Positions 25,362-34,425 of a DNA stretch of 64,000 nucleotides are shown here, in pieces (the stretch's first letter is position 1; each line of letters opens with the position of its first letter). The translations under genes and the position numbers were made by a program. The notes under the pieces were generated by a model that did not search any database, was not told the origin of the DNA, and saw nothing but the letters and a program-made list of their open reading frames with translations. The stretch comes from a virus, in IMG/VR virus record IMGVR_UViG_3300042895_001344, positions 153,143 to 217,142 of that record, one strand, 5' to 3'.

Positions 25362-27119
25362 TTATCTTAATGTATCTAAACCAAACACTTGGATACCTTG
25401 TACATCGATTACACCGAAGTAACGGTTGTTCACCATTTTCTTTGCGTAACGTGTCATGATACCTTTGATTGGAGTCATGTTGAATGGATTGTACATTGTA
25501 GGAGTTAATTGTAATGGCACATATGGTGCGTATACATAACCTGCATCTAACAATGATTTTCCTTTATGACCGATCAAGATTTTGTTAGCTGGGAAGTAAG
25601 GATCACGATACACTTGGTAACGACCACCTACTGTACCGATTTTCTCGATACCCATGTTATATTGATCTTGTTCTGGTTCTGCGTTAGAAACGTGGAAATA
25701 CTCTAAATCATCGAATACTGCAGAAACTTCTGAAGAAACAACGATCCAGTTAGCACCACCTCTTAACGTAGTTTTGTGGATTTGAGCAGAAATTTGGTTG
25801 ATTTTTGTAACCAAAGTTTGGTTCCAATCTTTTTGAGTGTAACCTTGTAAAGTTGAGTTTCCAGATCCACCGTATTTCCATCCATTGTAATCCCATTTAG
25901 CTTTCCATGCTGCACCTTTACGTAAGTCACGTAAGATTTCACGGTCAACCTCAGCAGCGATTTGCTCTGATAATAAAGCTGTCAATTCAGCTTCAGCGTC
26001 GATGTTGTGGAACGCACTAACATCTTGTGCTAATTCTGGAGACCAGCTAGCTCTTAATTTTCTTTCAGTTACAGAAACTGTTACTGATTCTAAATCAAAA
26101 GATACTTCACCAATTTGATCTTCAAACTCCAAAGTATCGTACTTGCGATAAGAAGCGTTGAATTCTGTTCTTGCTAAAGTTGAACCTGTTACTTCGTAAT
26201 CAGAAAAACCCGAAGTTGGGTCGTATTTTTGTAAATCTACTTGTACATAGATTTTACCGTCAGTATCACAAATATCGTAGAAATTTTGTGTTGCGTTAGT
26301 TGTTTTAGCACCGTATTCTACAATACCTTTACCGTACTTTTGAGTAACGATATTGATTGGTAATGAAGTACCTGTAGTTGCACCTAAGAAAGCTAATAAG
26401 TTAGCATCTGAAGTGAAAACTTGTAATGAAGCTAAGAATTCTTCAGAATCCATTTCATTACCGTCTGGTCCTTTCAATTTACCTGCACCTGCAGATTCAA
26501 ATCCTTCTAATTCTAAAATTACATAAGATTTAGTTGTACCGGTATTAATAGCAGATGTACTTGTAGTAACTTCACCGTTAGAGAAAGTTGTGAAACCATT
26601 TACAGTTAATGCGCTAACAGAATAAGCACCTTTTGAATAATCAAAAAGACCTTGTTCTAAGTCGTCATTAGCTTCGTAGAAACGATCGTAAAGATTCTTA
26701 GCACCTGTATTATAACCTGCTGTTGCAGCGTCAGAGTTACCTGGCATACCGTAAGGAGAGTAATGACCGTTAGCGTCAGTTCTCTCTTGGATTTTAGGTA
26801 CGAAGAAGAACAATTTACCGATTGGTAAGTTCATAGCTTGTACAGACACGATGTCGTTAGCTAATAATTTAGAGAATACACGACGAATGATAGGGAAAAC
26901 TACAGTCTCGAAAGAACCAGACGCATCAGCTACTGCTGCTTCGTTGATTAAGTAAGACGCTTGGTTTTCATACAATTGCGCGATGTTATCTTTTTGGTGA
27001 CCACCAAGACCCTCTAAGAATCCTAATTCGTCCCATTTTTTAATGGTATCTTCTTTGATAACTCTAAGGTGCTTAAGACCTATGTTACCAACCATACCGC
27101 TTTCTAATAATGCTCCCAT
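25362..27119 (-). CDS. Major capsid protein, T4 gp23-like
   Basis: A 585-residue capsid protein of the HK97/gp23 type. Residues ~61-100 (SGSFETVVFPIIRRVFSKLL, then VSVQAMNLPIGKLFFF) match the gp23 N-arm region after processing, close to T4's SGAVTQ...VRRAIPNL...VQPMNSPTG. The sequence YLINEAA around residue 60 fits the prohead protease site I-x-E, giving a predicted mature N-terminus at residue 61 (T4 cuts after 65). It is preceded by the scaffold and protease genes and followed by a strong terminator, the usual T4 order. Confidence 0.9.
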   Translation of the reverse strand: MGALLESGMVGNIGLKHLRVIKEDTIKKWDELGFLEGLGGHQKDNIAQLYENQASYLINEAAVADASGSFETVVFPIIRRVFSKLLANDIVSVQAMNLPIGKLFFFVPKIQERTDANGHYSPYGMPGNSDAATAGYNTGAKNLYDRFYEANDDLEQGLFDYSKGAYSVSALTVNGFTTFSNGEVTTSTSAINTGTTKSYVILELEGFESAGAGKLKGPDGNEMDSEEFLASLQVFTSDANLLAFLGATTGTSLPINIVTQKYGKGIVEYGAKTTNATQNFYDICDTDGKIYVQVDLQKYDPTSGFSDYEVTGSTLARTEFNASYRKYDTLEFEDQIGEVSFDLESVTVSVTERKLRASWSPELAQDVSAFHNIDAEAELTALLSEQIAAEVDREILRDLRKGAAWKAKWDYNGWKYGGSGNSTLQGYTQKDWNQTLVTKINQISAQIHKTTLRGGANWIVVSSEVSAVFDDLEYFHVSNAEPEQDQYNMGIEKIGTVGGRYQVYRDPYFPANKILIGHKGKSLLDAGYVYAPYVPLQLTPTMYNPFNMTPIKGIMTRYAKKMVNNRYFGVIDVQGIQVFGLDTLR

Positions 27120-27141
27120 TTTTAATATTGGTTTTAATTTT

Positions 27142-28440
27142 TTATTTTATTTTTCTCATCATTTCTTTAATTCTACTGAATTGAGGATTTTCATAAGCTT
27201 TTGACTCAGATAATACCTCTGTAGAAGAAGATGTTGATGGAGTGTTAGAGATTTTTTTCGCAACTGATTCGGTAACCGTAGTTTTTGAACCTAATTCAGT
27301 TTTGATTGTTGAGAATAAAGACTTAGCTTCATTCATAGTAGAAACTGTATCAAATCTCTTTAATATATTCAATTTCTCTTGTTTTGTAGTTGAATGTTCA
27401 GTAAACAAACGTGTAGCGTAAGCTAAGTTTGCATTGAATACTGCAACTTCATTTAGTTTATCCTTGAATAATACTAACGCCTTTTTATATTCAGCATTTT
27501 GTTTTTTCAATGTTTCAACTTGTTCGTTGATACCTGAACCCGCTTTGTACATTTTTTTAGATGGTAAACCAGCTCTTTTCATACCGTTCTTGTTTCCATG
27601 AGGGTTTGATTTTGTACGTGCAGCTTCTGTAGCTTCAACTTTTTTAGGTTCTTCAACCTCGTCTTCCTCGTCTAATTCGATTTCATAGATAGTTTCTTCG
27701 TCAGCTTCTAATTCGTCTTCAGCATCAACATCTTCCATATCGGTTTCTGTATCAACATCAGATTCTAAATCAGAATCAACGTCTGTATCCATTCCACTCA
27801 TATCAACGTCGGAATCAACGTCAGAATCAACATCTGTATCTAAGTCAGCTCCCATGTCCATTCCAGTATCAAGATCAGAATCTTCACTATCTAATTTGAT
27901 AATGTATTCATTTTCTCCGTCACCGAATTCGACATTGTTACCGTCTTTTTTAACTACAATACCATCTTCTGGTTTCATAGCCTTGAATACTTTAAGAACT
28001 TCATCGTCTGAAGCACCTGTCATATCCATAACGTCTTCATCATCCATTGAACCTTCGTCACTCATAGATTCCATATCAGTACCCATATCGGTACCCATGT
28101 CATCCATGTCAACATCAGTGTCAACATCCGAATCAACGTCATCTGTTGAGTCTAAGTTATCGAGGTCTGTATCTGTATCAACATCTGTATCAACGTCTTC
28201 TTCAGATTCATCATCTGTGTCTTCGTCGTCAGCTGTTACATCTTGTTCTGCCTCTTCTTCAGGTTTAGCAACTTCTTCATCAGTTGTTGTTTCTTCCTCT
28301 TCTTCCAATGATTCTTTTAGCAAATCTTTAAGTTCTTCCTTCATTGTTGAAGCAAGTATACCTTTTGCATTTTGCTTTACGGCCTCTTCAAGATTTTGTA
28401 CTTGAAGTAACGCTTGTTCTAAAATTGATTTTTCGCTCAT
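27142..28440 (-). CDS. Acidic prohead core scaffold, gp22-like
   Basis: A 432-residue protein with a very acidic middle (VDTDVD/SDVDMS repeats, D/E/S/T-rich) and helical ends. The C-terminal region (YKKALVLFKDKLNEVAVFNANLAYATRLFTEHS) is of the type seen in phage scaffold proteins. Its place between protease and capsid gene and its charge fit the gp22 prohead core, which is later proteolysed. The end SRIKEMMRKIK resembles the helical ends of other proteins in the window. Confidence 0.75.
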   Translation of the reverse strand: MSEKSILEQALLQVQNLEEAVKQNAKGILASTMKEELKDLLKESLEEEEETTTDEEVAKPEEEAEQDVTADDEDTDDESEEDVDTDVDTDTDLDNLDSTDDVDSDVDTDVDMDDMGTDMGTDMESMSDEGSMDDEDVMDMTGASDDEVLKVFKAMKPEDGIVVKKDGNNVEFGDGENEYIIKLDSEDSDLDTGMDMGADLDTDVDSDVDSDVDMSGMDTDVDSDLESDVDTETDMEDVDAEDELEADEETIYEIELDEEDEVEEPKKVEATEAARTKSNPHGNKNGMKRAGLPSKKMYKAGSGINEQVETLKKQNAEYKKALVLFKDKLNEVAVFNANLAYATRLFTEHSTTKQEKLNILKRFDTVSTMNEAKSLFSTIKTELGSKTTVTESVAKKISNTPSTSSSTEVLSESKAYENPQFSRIKEMMRKIK

Positions 28441-28467
28441 TGTGAAAATTAATTGTTTTTATTACCT

Positions 28468-28475
28468 TATAAATA
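28468..28475 (-). promoter_or_regulatory. Late-type box TATTTATA
   Basis: GTATTTATA on the minus strand, 27 nt before the scaffold ATG at 28440. It is close to a small hairpin (28478-28497) between the protease and scaffold genes. Confidence 0.5.
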
Positions 28476-28529
28476 CTACGATTTATTAAAAAATCGTGTT
28501 TTTTAATGTTCCTGCCCCTAAAAAGTTTA

Positions 28530-29213
28530 TTATTTAGATAGAAATGTATCTAAATTGCCCATAAGTTTAGACATTCTACTGTCAAGTGTTGGTTTCTTAA
28601 TTTCCGCTTCTTGATATTGGTCTCTTTCTGATGGGTCTTTAAAAATATAAGCACCGGGAGTTGATGGTGATGATACTAAATCAAAACAAACTAATTCGAA
28701 ATCATCTTGTACGATGTTTTCTCCTTTAACTTGTTTAAGTGATCCTACACCACGTGAAGAGATACCTAAAGTTGCCCCGTTCATTAATAACATCGCAGCT
28801 TGATCTCCTTTGGTTGAAACGATACCCATCTTCTTCCATCCAGGAGAAGTGAATAACTTGATTTTACCCATAAGGATTCTACCGTCCCACCAAGTTTCTA
28901 AAATTGAATGTGATACTCGATCTAAATCGATTAGTGAAGATGAAGGGTGATTTAATTCATTTAATGCTCCACCCTTTTTAATTAGTGATTGATATTTTTC
29001 GTTTTCTCTCTTAAGTAACATTTCAGGATATATCCTTCCGTTCTTATTTGGAGTATCGAATTTTTGTAAAACAGCATAAAGGATTAGATCTTCAGAGAAG
29101 TCCACACCCTTCATTTCCTGTATAATTTTTTTATTCTCTTCTGGAGATACGTGTCCTGCGTCGTATTCTATTAAAATTCCTGTTCCAAGTTCTTTGGGTC
29201 CTAATATCTTCAT
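28530..29213 (-). CDS. Prohead protease, T4 gp21-like
   Basis: A 227-residue serine protease of the gp21 family that matures the prohead by cutting after I/L-x-E. The signature regions are present: DTPNKNGRIYP (53-63), ALNELNHPSS with H89, GKIKLFTSPGW, and LGISSRGVGSL with S152/S153. The DDFELVCFDLVSSPSTPGA end follows. It sits upstream of scaffold and capsid genes as in T4. Its cut-site preference gives a test for the N-terminal tags described elsewhere in this window. Confidence 0.88.
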   Translation of the reverse strand: MKILGPKELGTGILIEYDAGHVSPEENKKIIQEMKGVDFSEDLILYAVLQKFDTPNKNGRIYPEMLLKRENEKYQSLIKKGGALNELNHPSSSLIDLDRVSHSILETWWDGRILMGKIKLFTSPGWKKMGIVSTKGDQAAMLLMNGATLGISSRGVGSLKQVKGENIVQDDFELVCFDLVSSPSTPGAYIFKDPSERDQYQEAEIKKPTLDSRMSKLMGNLDTFLSK

Positions 29214-29229
29214 TTATAGATTTTATTAC

Positions 29230-29237
29230 TATAAATA
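29230..29237 (-). promoter_or_regulatory. Late-type box TATTTATA
   Basis: GTATTTATA on the minus strand, 16 nt before the prohead protease ATG at 29213. Confidence 0.55.
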
Positions 29238-29251
29238 CATCGATATCCCTA

Positions 29252-29677
29252 TTATTTTTTGGATTTGTAGAAATTGAATAGATTTTTGTCAGAAAGTCCA
29301 TCTTCTATTACCATAGATAGAATATCTTTTACGTTATTTTTAATTTCTTTTGATTTAACGTCGAACTGTTTATCAACATATAATGTGATTTCTAAGTTCA
29401 TAAAAGATCTTTTTTCTAATTTAATTCCCTTTGTTCTAATATCTAAATCAACAATAGATTGTTGTTTAAAATAAGGGTTCTTAAGATTATAAATTATTTC
29501 TTTAACCTTTCGTCTTGATTTATGAATCATATGATCAAAATCATCAGTCTCATTTTCGGCTTGTACCCATGAGTTTAATTTCAAATAAATGGTTTTAAGA
29601 TTCTTAAAATCTACGGTACCATAACCGATCTTTACATCATTGTAAATCCCTAATGGGATATACTTACCTGTTTTCAT
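29252..29677 (-). CDS. Hypothetical protein near head genes
   Basis: A 141-residue mixed alpha/beta protein (GIYNDVKIGYGTVDFKNLKTIYLKLNSWVQ, then KRSFMNLEITLYVDKQF). It is transcribed with the head genes, just before the protease gene. No enzyme motif or signal peptide is seen. It may be a neck or head-completion protein, but only position supports that. Confidence 0.55.
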   Translation of the reverse strand: MKTGKYIPLGIYNDVKIGYGTVDFKNLKTIYLKLNSWVQAENETDDFDHMIHKSRRKVKEIIYNLKNPYFKQQSIVDLDIRTKGIKLEKRSFMNLEITLYVDKQFDVKSKEIKNNVKDILSMVIEDGLSDKNLFNFYKSKK

Positions 29678-29730
29678 TAATATTTCATATTATTATTTCT
29701 TATGGTGTTTTTAAAAAATAACTAAAATAC

Positions 29731-29762
29731 TTGGAATAACCAAAAATAATTTCATATATTTG
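29731..29762 (+). promoter_or_regulatory. Bacteroidetes-type promoter (TTGG-N20-TATATTTG)
   Basis: TTGG at 29731-29734 and TATATTTG at 29755-29762, 17 nt before the bS21 ATG. It gives bS21 its own plus-strand transcription inside a minus-strand head region. Confidence 0.5.
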
Positions 29763-29779
29763 TTGTATATTTATTATAT

Positions 29780-29971
29780 ATGATTATTATAGACTTATCT
29801 AAAGAAAAAAGTATTGAGACAGCGTTAAGAACTTATAAACAAAAAGTTCAAAAAACAAAGCAAGTTCAAAAATTGAGGGAAAGACAACAGTTCGTAAAAC
29901 CTTCCGTTAAAAAAAGAACTGAAAAATTAAAAGCAGTTTATTTACAACAAAAAAGAAATGGACTTAGTTAA
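29780..29971 (+). CDS. rpsU: Ribosomal protein bS21
   Basis: A 63-residue bS21 homologue: MIIIDLSKEKSIETALRTYK, then RERQQFVKPSVKKRTEKLKA and a basic end. The length and order (beta start, basic helix, KPSV turn, RR/KR helix) are those of bacterial bS21. In Bacteroidota, bS21 helps hide the anti-Shine-Dalgarno sequence of 16S rRNA, so a phage copy could change which mRNAs ribosomes prefer. No Shine-Dalgarno precedes this gene. It is the only plus-strand gene between 24977 and 40379, and its 3' end is a shared terminator palindrome. Confidence 0.9.
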   Translation: MIIIDLSKEKSIETALRTYKQKVQKTKQVQKLRERQQFVKPSVKKRTEKLKAVYLQQKRNGLS

Positions 29972-29985
29972 GTCCATTTTTTAAT
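29956..29985. terminator. Shared bidirectional terminator for bS21 and the 30701 gene
   Basis: A perfect 11-bp palindrome (AAATGGACTTA, 2 nt, TAAGTCCATTT) at 29956-29979, with T-runs following on the plus strand. It spans the last codons and stops of both converging genes (29971 and 29964). Confidence 0.75.
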
Positions 29986-30701
29986 TCGTTTAATCTGTAG
30001 TAATTGTATCTCGACGGAAACATTTGATTTACTTCATCTTTAACAGCATTTAATTTATTTATTAAATCCGTTTCATTTGATTCACTTAAAAGTGTTGATA
30101 CTTGACTTACAATTGATTCTTTTAATTCAGTTGTTTTGGTGATGATCTCATCATAAGGAATAGATAAGATATTTTTTAATTCTTCTTTTTGTGATTCTGA
30201 TAATGTATTAGAATAAAGAGCGTTAAAATTGTTTGTTAACACCGCATTTAATAAATTTTCATTTGGTATCAAGGTTGAATCTTTAGATTCTTTAATTTCT
30301 TTTTTGGTTGTTAAATGATTTACTAAATTCTTTTTTGCATTAACCTTCTTTTCAATATTTGATAGACTATCTTTTTCAATTAAGATATCTAATGAATTGT
30401 ATATTTCATTTTCATTAATTGCCTCTACGTTTATCATTTTATTTAATGATGTACAAAATGTAGTTAAATCATCCATTTGTTGTTTTAAGATACTAATAAC
30501 TCCCTCGACGTATAACTTTGCGGTTTCTTTATCGTCAATATATTTGTTTTCAATTTCTTCATAAAACAAATACATTTCTTTAAAATTTTTATTTTCTTTA
30601 ATTGTTGTTAAAATATTTTTAATCTCACCTTTATTTTCATTGGTGTAAGATTCAGTTAACTTGTTTAATAATTTGGTTTTAATGACCCCGAATTTGTTCA
30701 T
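29964..30701 (-). CDS. Helical head-region protein with tag-like start
   Basis: A 245-residue, almost wholly helical, acidic/Lys-rich protein. The start (MNKFGVIKTKLLNKLTESY) resembles the tags of other proteins and contains L-T-E. No enzyme motif is visible. It follows the portal gene by 2 nt. It may be a portal-associated or core protein. It converges with bS21, sharing the terminator. Confidence 0.6.
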   Translation of the reverse strand: MNKFGVIKTKLLNKLTESYTNENKGEIKNILTTIKENKNFKEMYLFYEEIENKYIDDKETAKLYVEGVISILKQQMDDLTTFCTSLNKMINVEAINENEIYNSLDILIEKDSLSNIEKKVNAKKNLVNHLTTKKEIKESKDSTLIPNENLLNAVLTNNFNALYSNTLSESQKEELKNILSIPYDEIITKTTELKESIVSQVSTLLSESNETDLINKLNAVKDEVNQMFPSRYNYYRLNELKNGLN

Positions 30702-30703
30702 GT

Positions 30704-32545
30704 TTAATCGTTTAAGATATCATTTATTTTTGTCTCTATTTCATAAATATTCTGTTGAGCTTTTTCCATATCAAACAGAATATTAAAATCTTCTTTTTCT
30801 TCACCTAACATACCAAGTATTTTAGATTTTTTTGATTTTTTAGCTAATGTAGATTCACTCAAAGGTTCCTCTCCTCCACCCGCTGGTGGCGGTGGTGCTC
30901 CACCTCCCATATCCATTCCTCCACCTCCCATATCCATTCCTCCACCCGCTTCTGCTCCTGCGGCTTCCATTGCCTTTTCTCTATCCTCTTCAGGAATACC
31001 ATACTTAGCATCTACCTCATCAAATACACCTGAACGTTTAATAACATTCTGAGTATTCGTTAATTCAAATCCTAATGCACGTTCTAAACGTTGTTGTTGT
31101 AAGTCTAACATAACTTCACTATCACTAAATCCAAGGATATTTTTCTTAGCCCATGTATGTGATACTGGTAAGATACCCACTTGAGATTGATCCGATGTTG
31201 CGTCTTTATAAAGTGTTACTTTTTCTTTCCATTGTTCAATACGTAATAAATCAGATTGTGCTGATGGGTTAGTTAATGATAATGAGAAATTATTTAATTC
31301 ATCCTCCATACCTAAAAGGTATAATTGAATTAATGCAATTTTATTTAATTCTTGAATAACAGATTTTTGAATTCTATTAATAGTTCTAGCAAAACGAATA
31401 TCCATTAAAGCTAAACTCTTACCTTCACCGACAACTTCTTCAAATCCTAAGAACGCTTTAGGTATACGTAATGCGGCTAACATCTTCTTTTGAATGTATT
31501 CAATATCAGCAATCTCTCCTAAGTTTTGTGCTCCTGGTAATGTTTCAATTGGATTAGATTGTGATGGATCACGAACAGGAATAAAATAATCCTGATCAAC
31601 AGCCATTTGATTATATCTCATATCGACTTGACCGTTACGTGGATCTGAAATCTGATCTCTTTTAAATTTGTTTGCAACACGTTGTACGTAAGATTCAATA
31701 TCCTTATCATCCATATTACCAACGAATACTTTGAATACACGTCTTTCAGGTGCTCTTGATGTTCTATAGATTAACATGGCATCTTCAGCAAGTAAAAGTT
31801 GTTTCCAAATACGTCTAATTTTATCTAACATAGAAGTACCGTAAGGTAACTTTCTATCATCACCTAATAATCTAAAGTGAGCAATTTCCCATGCTTGAAA
31901 TTCCAAATCTTTGTTCTTCCATTGAAAACGTAATTCTCTTGATGGAACTTTTAAATCTCTATTTTGTGTTGTGGTCTTACCCGCGGCACCTTCAATTCTT
32001 TCAATTTCAATATTTGGTAATTGTTGACATCCGATGATACCTTTTTCGGGATCTAACTTTAAATAAACAAAGTTGTCACCATACTTACAAACACCTCTAG
32101 TCCACATTTGTAAGTTAGTATTAACGTCTAATCTGTTATTAAATAAATCTTCTAATATTTCTTTAATTCTATCTGATTCAGAATAGATCGTTAAAATTTG
32201 ACCCTTTTCAGACATTGTAGTGGATTCTTCCGCATATATGTCTAACGCTGCAGATATTTCAGGAGTAAACTCCATCGCCTCATAATCGTAATAAGCTGCT
32301 AATCTATTTGGTTCATAATAAACCGATTGGTTATAGAGAGATTGGTCTAATTTAGTCCATTTATCAGCGATGTATTGACTCTGTTGAGCCTGTAACATTG
32401 CCTTATCATAATCTTCTTTGTTATCTGTTTTTAATAATTCATCTTTACTGAAATTAAATGAAGGTGCCTGTGTTACCTGAGGTTTCCCTGGGTACCCAAA
32501 CATCTTTGTTAATTTCTGAAATACAGTTAAATTTTGATTTGCCAT
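30704..32545 (-). CDS. Portal protein, T4 gp20-like
   Basis: A 613-residue portal. It carries the family layout: YEPNRLAAYYDYEAMEFTPE, IYAEESTT (like T4's active-site-proximal region), RGVCKYGDNFVYLKLD, AWEIAHFRLLGD, LPYGTSMLDKIRRIWKQL and a long crown region. The C-terminal ~80 residues are Gly/Met/Pro-rich then helical. It lies between terminase and the scaffold/protease genes, the expected T4 order. It forms the dodecameric DNA-entry vertex. Confidence 0.88.
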   Translation of the reverse strand: MANQNLTVFQKLTKMFGYPGKPQVTQAPSFNFSKDELLKTDNKEDYDKAMLQAQQSQYIADKWTKLDQSLYNQSVYYEPNRLAAYYDYEAMEFTPEISAALDIYAEESTTMSEKGQILTIYSESDRIKEILEDLFNNRLDVNTNLQMWTRGVCKYGDNFVYLKLDPEKGIIGCQQLPNIEIERIEGAAGKTTTQNRDLKVPSRELRFQWKNKDLEFQAWEIAHFRLLGDDRKLPYGTSMLDKIRRIWKQLLLAEDAMLIYRTSRAPERRVFKVFVGNMDDKDIESYVQRVANKFKRDQISDPRNGQVDMRYNQMAVDQDYFIPVRDPSQSNPIETLPGAQNLGEIADIEYIQKKMLAALRIPKAFLGFEEVVGEGKSLALMDIRFARTINRIQKSVIQELNKIALIQLYLLGMEDELNNFSLSLTNPSAQSDLLRIEQWKEKVTLYKDATSDQSQVGILPVSHTWAKKNILGFSDSEVMLDLQQQRLERALGFELTNTQNVIKRSGVFDEVDAKYGIPEEDREKAMEAAGAEAGGGMDMGGGGMDMGGGAPPPPAGGGEEPLSESTLAKKSKKSKILGMLGEEKEDFNILFDMEKAQQNIYEIETKINDILND

Positions 32546-32549
32546 TCTA

Positions 32550-32557
32550 TATAAATA
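32550..32557 (-). promoter_or_regulatory. Late-type box TATTTATA
   Basis: AGTATTTATATAGA on the minus strand, 4 nt before the portal ATG at 32545. Confidence 0.55.
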
Positions 32558-32599
32558 CTTTTCTTTATAATATAAACTAAAATAATGATAAACTAAACA

Positions 32600-34378
32600 T
32601 TATCTACGTTTACCAAATAACCAAGAATTCTCTTGATATGTTTGTTTACTGACATTCATATTATTATCTCGATAATATAAATTATTATTATCCGTTCCCA
32701 TTGAACCTATTTGATCAAATGCGGTACCATATGAATAGAATGATTTACTTGTCTCATATGATCTTTCACTCATAGTCCAAGAATCTAACATTGCTTTGTT
32801 CGCATTTTCGTTCTTTTGTAATAAATTAAATGATACATCCGCAGCATATAAAGCCATTGACATACCCATAATAGCATCATCATGTGTTCCTTTCATATGA
32901 TCAGGTCTACCGTTCATATAAACAAACGTGTTAAGTTCGTTTAATAATCTTGCAGATCTAACAATAAATCCTTTTCTAAGTTGTTCCTCAAATGCTGCAA
33001 CAATTTGAGTTCTTTTGTTGTTAAAGTTAAGACCTGGTATTTTCTCCATCGCCTTAGCGTTATAGTCCCAAATGTTTTGAGTATTAACACCCTCAACGTA
33101 TACGTTTTTGTAATTTAACTCAGTTAATTTTCTTGATGTTGCAACTCCCATTCCACCTGTAATATCCGTTACAATAAACGCATTACCATATAGGATAGCC
33201 CATTTGTATGCAACTGCCGCTAAGTCATCGGGAGGTATTTTACCAATATATTCTGCAACCTGTTCCCTATCATCAAAATCTATAATTGATATAGCCGAAA
33301 AATCCTCACTATCTCCTCTACTAACATCCACACCCATAATATAACGATGACCAATTATTGGTTCTTTCCATTGCCAAAACGTAGCCTGCATGTATTTTTC
33401 AATAGGTTCTCTAATCATGTTTTTAGCAATATTCTCTTGAATATCACCAGGGATAACACCATCTCCCGAACCTAAGAAATCACATTCCAACTCCTGAGCA
33501 ATTTTACGTCTATCGTATTTAAATTTCTTAGACATTGACTCAAACCACGAAGAAAATGGTTTATAACCATCCTCTAAAAGTTTGTTATATTCTTTCATAT
33601 CAAAATCATGTAAAACAACTTCATCGTCATTATATTGTTCTCTATTCAACATGTAATGACAGATGTCCTGACATTTAACCCAATGTAAATCTTTGGTGTA
33701 ACGAGGGTCTTTAAACCACCTTAAATCTGTTATATGGAAATCATTGATTCCACGTAATGCTTGGTCGTAAACACCGTAATAGATAGGGTCATAACCATTT
33801 GGAGTGGAGATAAGAATAATCTTACCACCCGTTGATAGGGACGCCATAGATGCTGCCCAAAAATCATCACCTGCTTCAATATATGCTGCCTCATCAAATA
33901 CAAGTATGGTAGGTGTATAACCACGAAGGGCATCCGCTGAAGTTGCAACCGCCTTAACCTCACAACCATTATTTAATCTAAATCTACTCTCTGAGTTTTT
34001 ATCAGGTGAGAACCCAACATTTAACCATTCAGGCCATTGTTCCAAGAAGTGTCTAACCTTATTAGCCATCTCCACCGCAGTATCACGTTTGTTTGCAATA
34101 AGTAGAACTCTCTCAGGATTATCGGGTTTTGCTAATTGTAATTTTTTTGATAACCATGCGGCCGTTACTGTTGTTACACCCGCCTGTCTATATTTTCTTG
34201 TAATGTTTTCGTTGTAATCTTCGTAGTCCTTTATTAGTTGAATTTGATCTTCAAACAGGTCCATTGGGACATACTTCTTCTGTGTATTATCGAATGTTTG
34301 TAAATACGTTCTAAGTGCATACGGAGTATCTTTTATAATCTTTGCATACTCAATTAATTGTTCCGTTCTGGTATTCAT
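32600..34378 (-). CDS. terL: Terminase large subunit, T4 gp17-like
   Basis: A 592-residue packaging motor. The N-terminal ATPase has the region YRQAGVTTVTAAWL (63-76) at the Walker A site, where the usual Lys is replaced by Val, and Walker B ILVFDEA (158-164). The C-terminal nuclease carries VDVSRGDSEDFSAISIID and DDAIMGMSMALY, typical of the RNase H-like active site. It packages DNA into the prohead through the portal encoded just downstream. Its own TATTTATA box precedes it. Confidence 0.9.
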   Translation of the reverse strand: MNTRTEQLIEYAKIIKDTPYALRTYLQTFDNTQKKYVPMDLFEDQIQLIKDYEDYNENITRKYRQAGVTTVTAAWLSKKLQLAKPDNPERVLLIANKRDTAVEMANKVRHFLEQWPEWLNVGFSPDKNSESRFRLNNGCEVKAVATSADALRGYTPTILVFDEAAYIEAGDDFWAASMASLSTGGKIILISTPNGYDPIYYGVYDQALRGINDFHITDLRWFKDPRYTKDLHWVKCQDICHYMLNREQYNDDEVVLHDFDMKEYNKLLEDGYKPFSSWFESMSKKFKYDRRKIAQELECDFLGSGDGVIPGDIQENIAKNMIREPIEKYMQATFWQWKEPIIGHRYIMGVDVSRGDSEDFSAISIIDFDDREQVAEYIGKIPPDDLAAVAYKWAILYGNAFIVTDITGGMGVATSRKLTELNYKNVYVEGVNTQNIWDYNAKAMEKIPGLNFNNKRTQIVAAFEEQLRKGFIVRSARLLNELNTFVYMNGRPDHMKGTHDDAIMGMSMALYAADVSFNLLQKNENANKAMLDSWTMSERSYETSKSFYSYGTAFDQIGSMGTDNNNLYYRDNNMNVSKQTYQENSWLFGKRR

Positions 34379-34383
34379 ATATG

Positions 34384-34391
34384 TATAAATA
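34384..34391 (-). promoter_or_regulatory. Late-type box TATTTATA
   Basis: GTATTTATACATAT on the minus strand, 5 nt before the terminase ATG, immediately after the preceding gene's terminator. Confidence 0.6.
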
Positions 34392-34396
34392 CAAAA

Positions 34397-34422
34397 AAAG
34401 GTGGTTATTGTAAACCACCTTT
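34397..34422 (-). terminator. Terminator after the 35844 gene
   Basis: A perfect hairpin AAAGGTGGTT / AACCACCTTT with a 6-nt loop and a T-run on the minus strand. It separates the upstream accessory head genes from terminase. Confidence 0.75.
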
Positions 34423-34425
34423 GTA

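Noticed and set aside
27854-28405. A 183-residue plus-strand Ser/Val-rich frame
   Set aside because: It is the antisense of the Asp/Glu-rich scaffold gene.
28478-28497. Hairpin ACGATTT / AAATCGT as a terminator of the scaffold or protease gene
   Set aside because: Its T-run is on the plus strand where no gene ends; on the minus strand it lies just ahead of a late box without a T-run.
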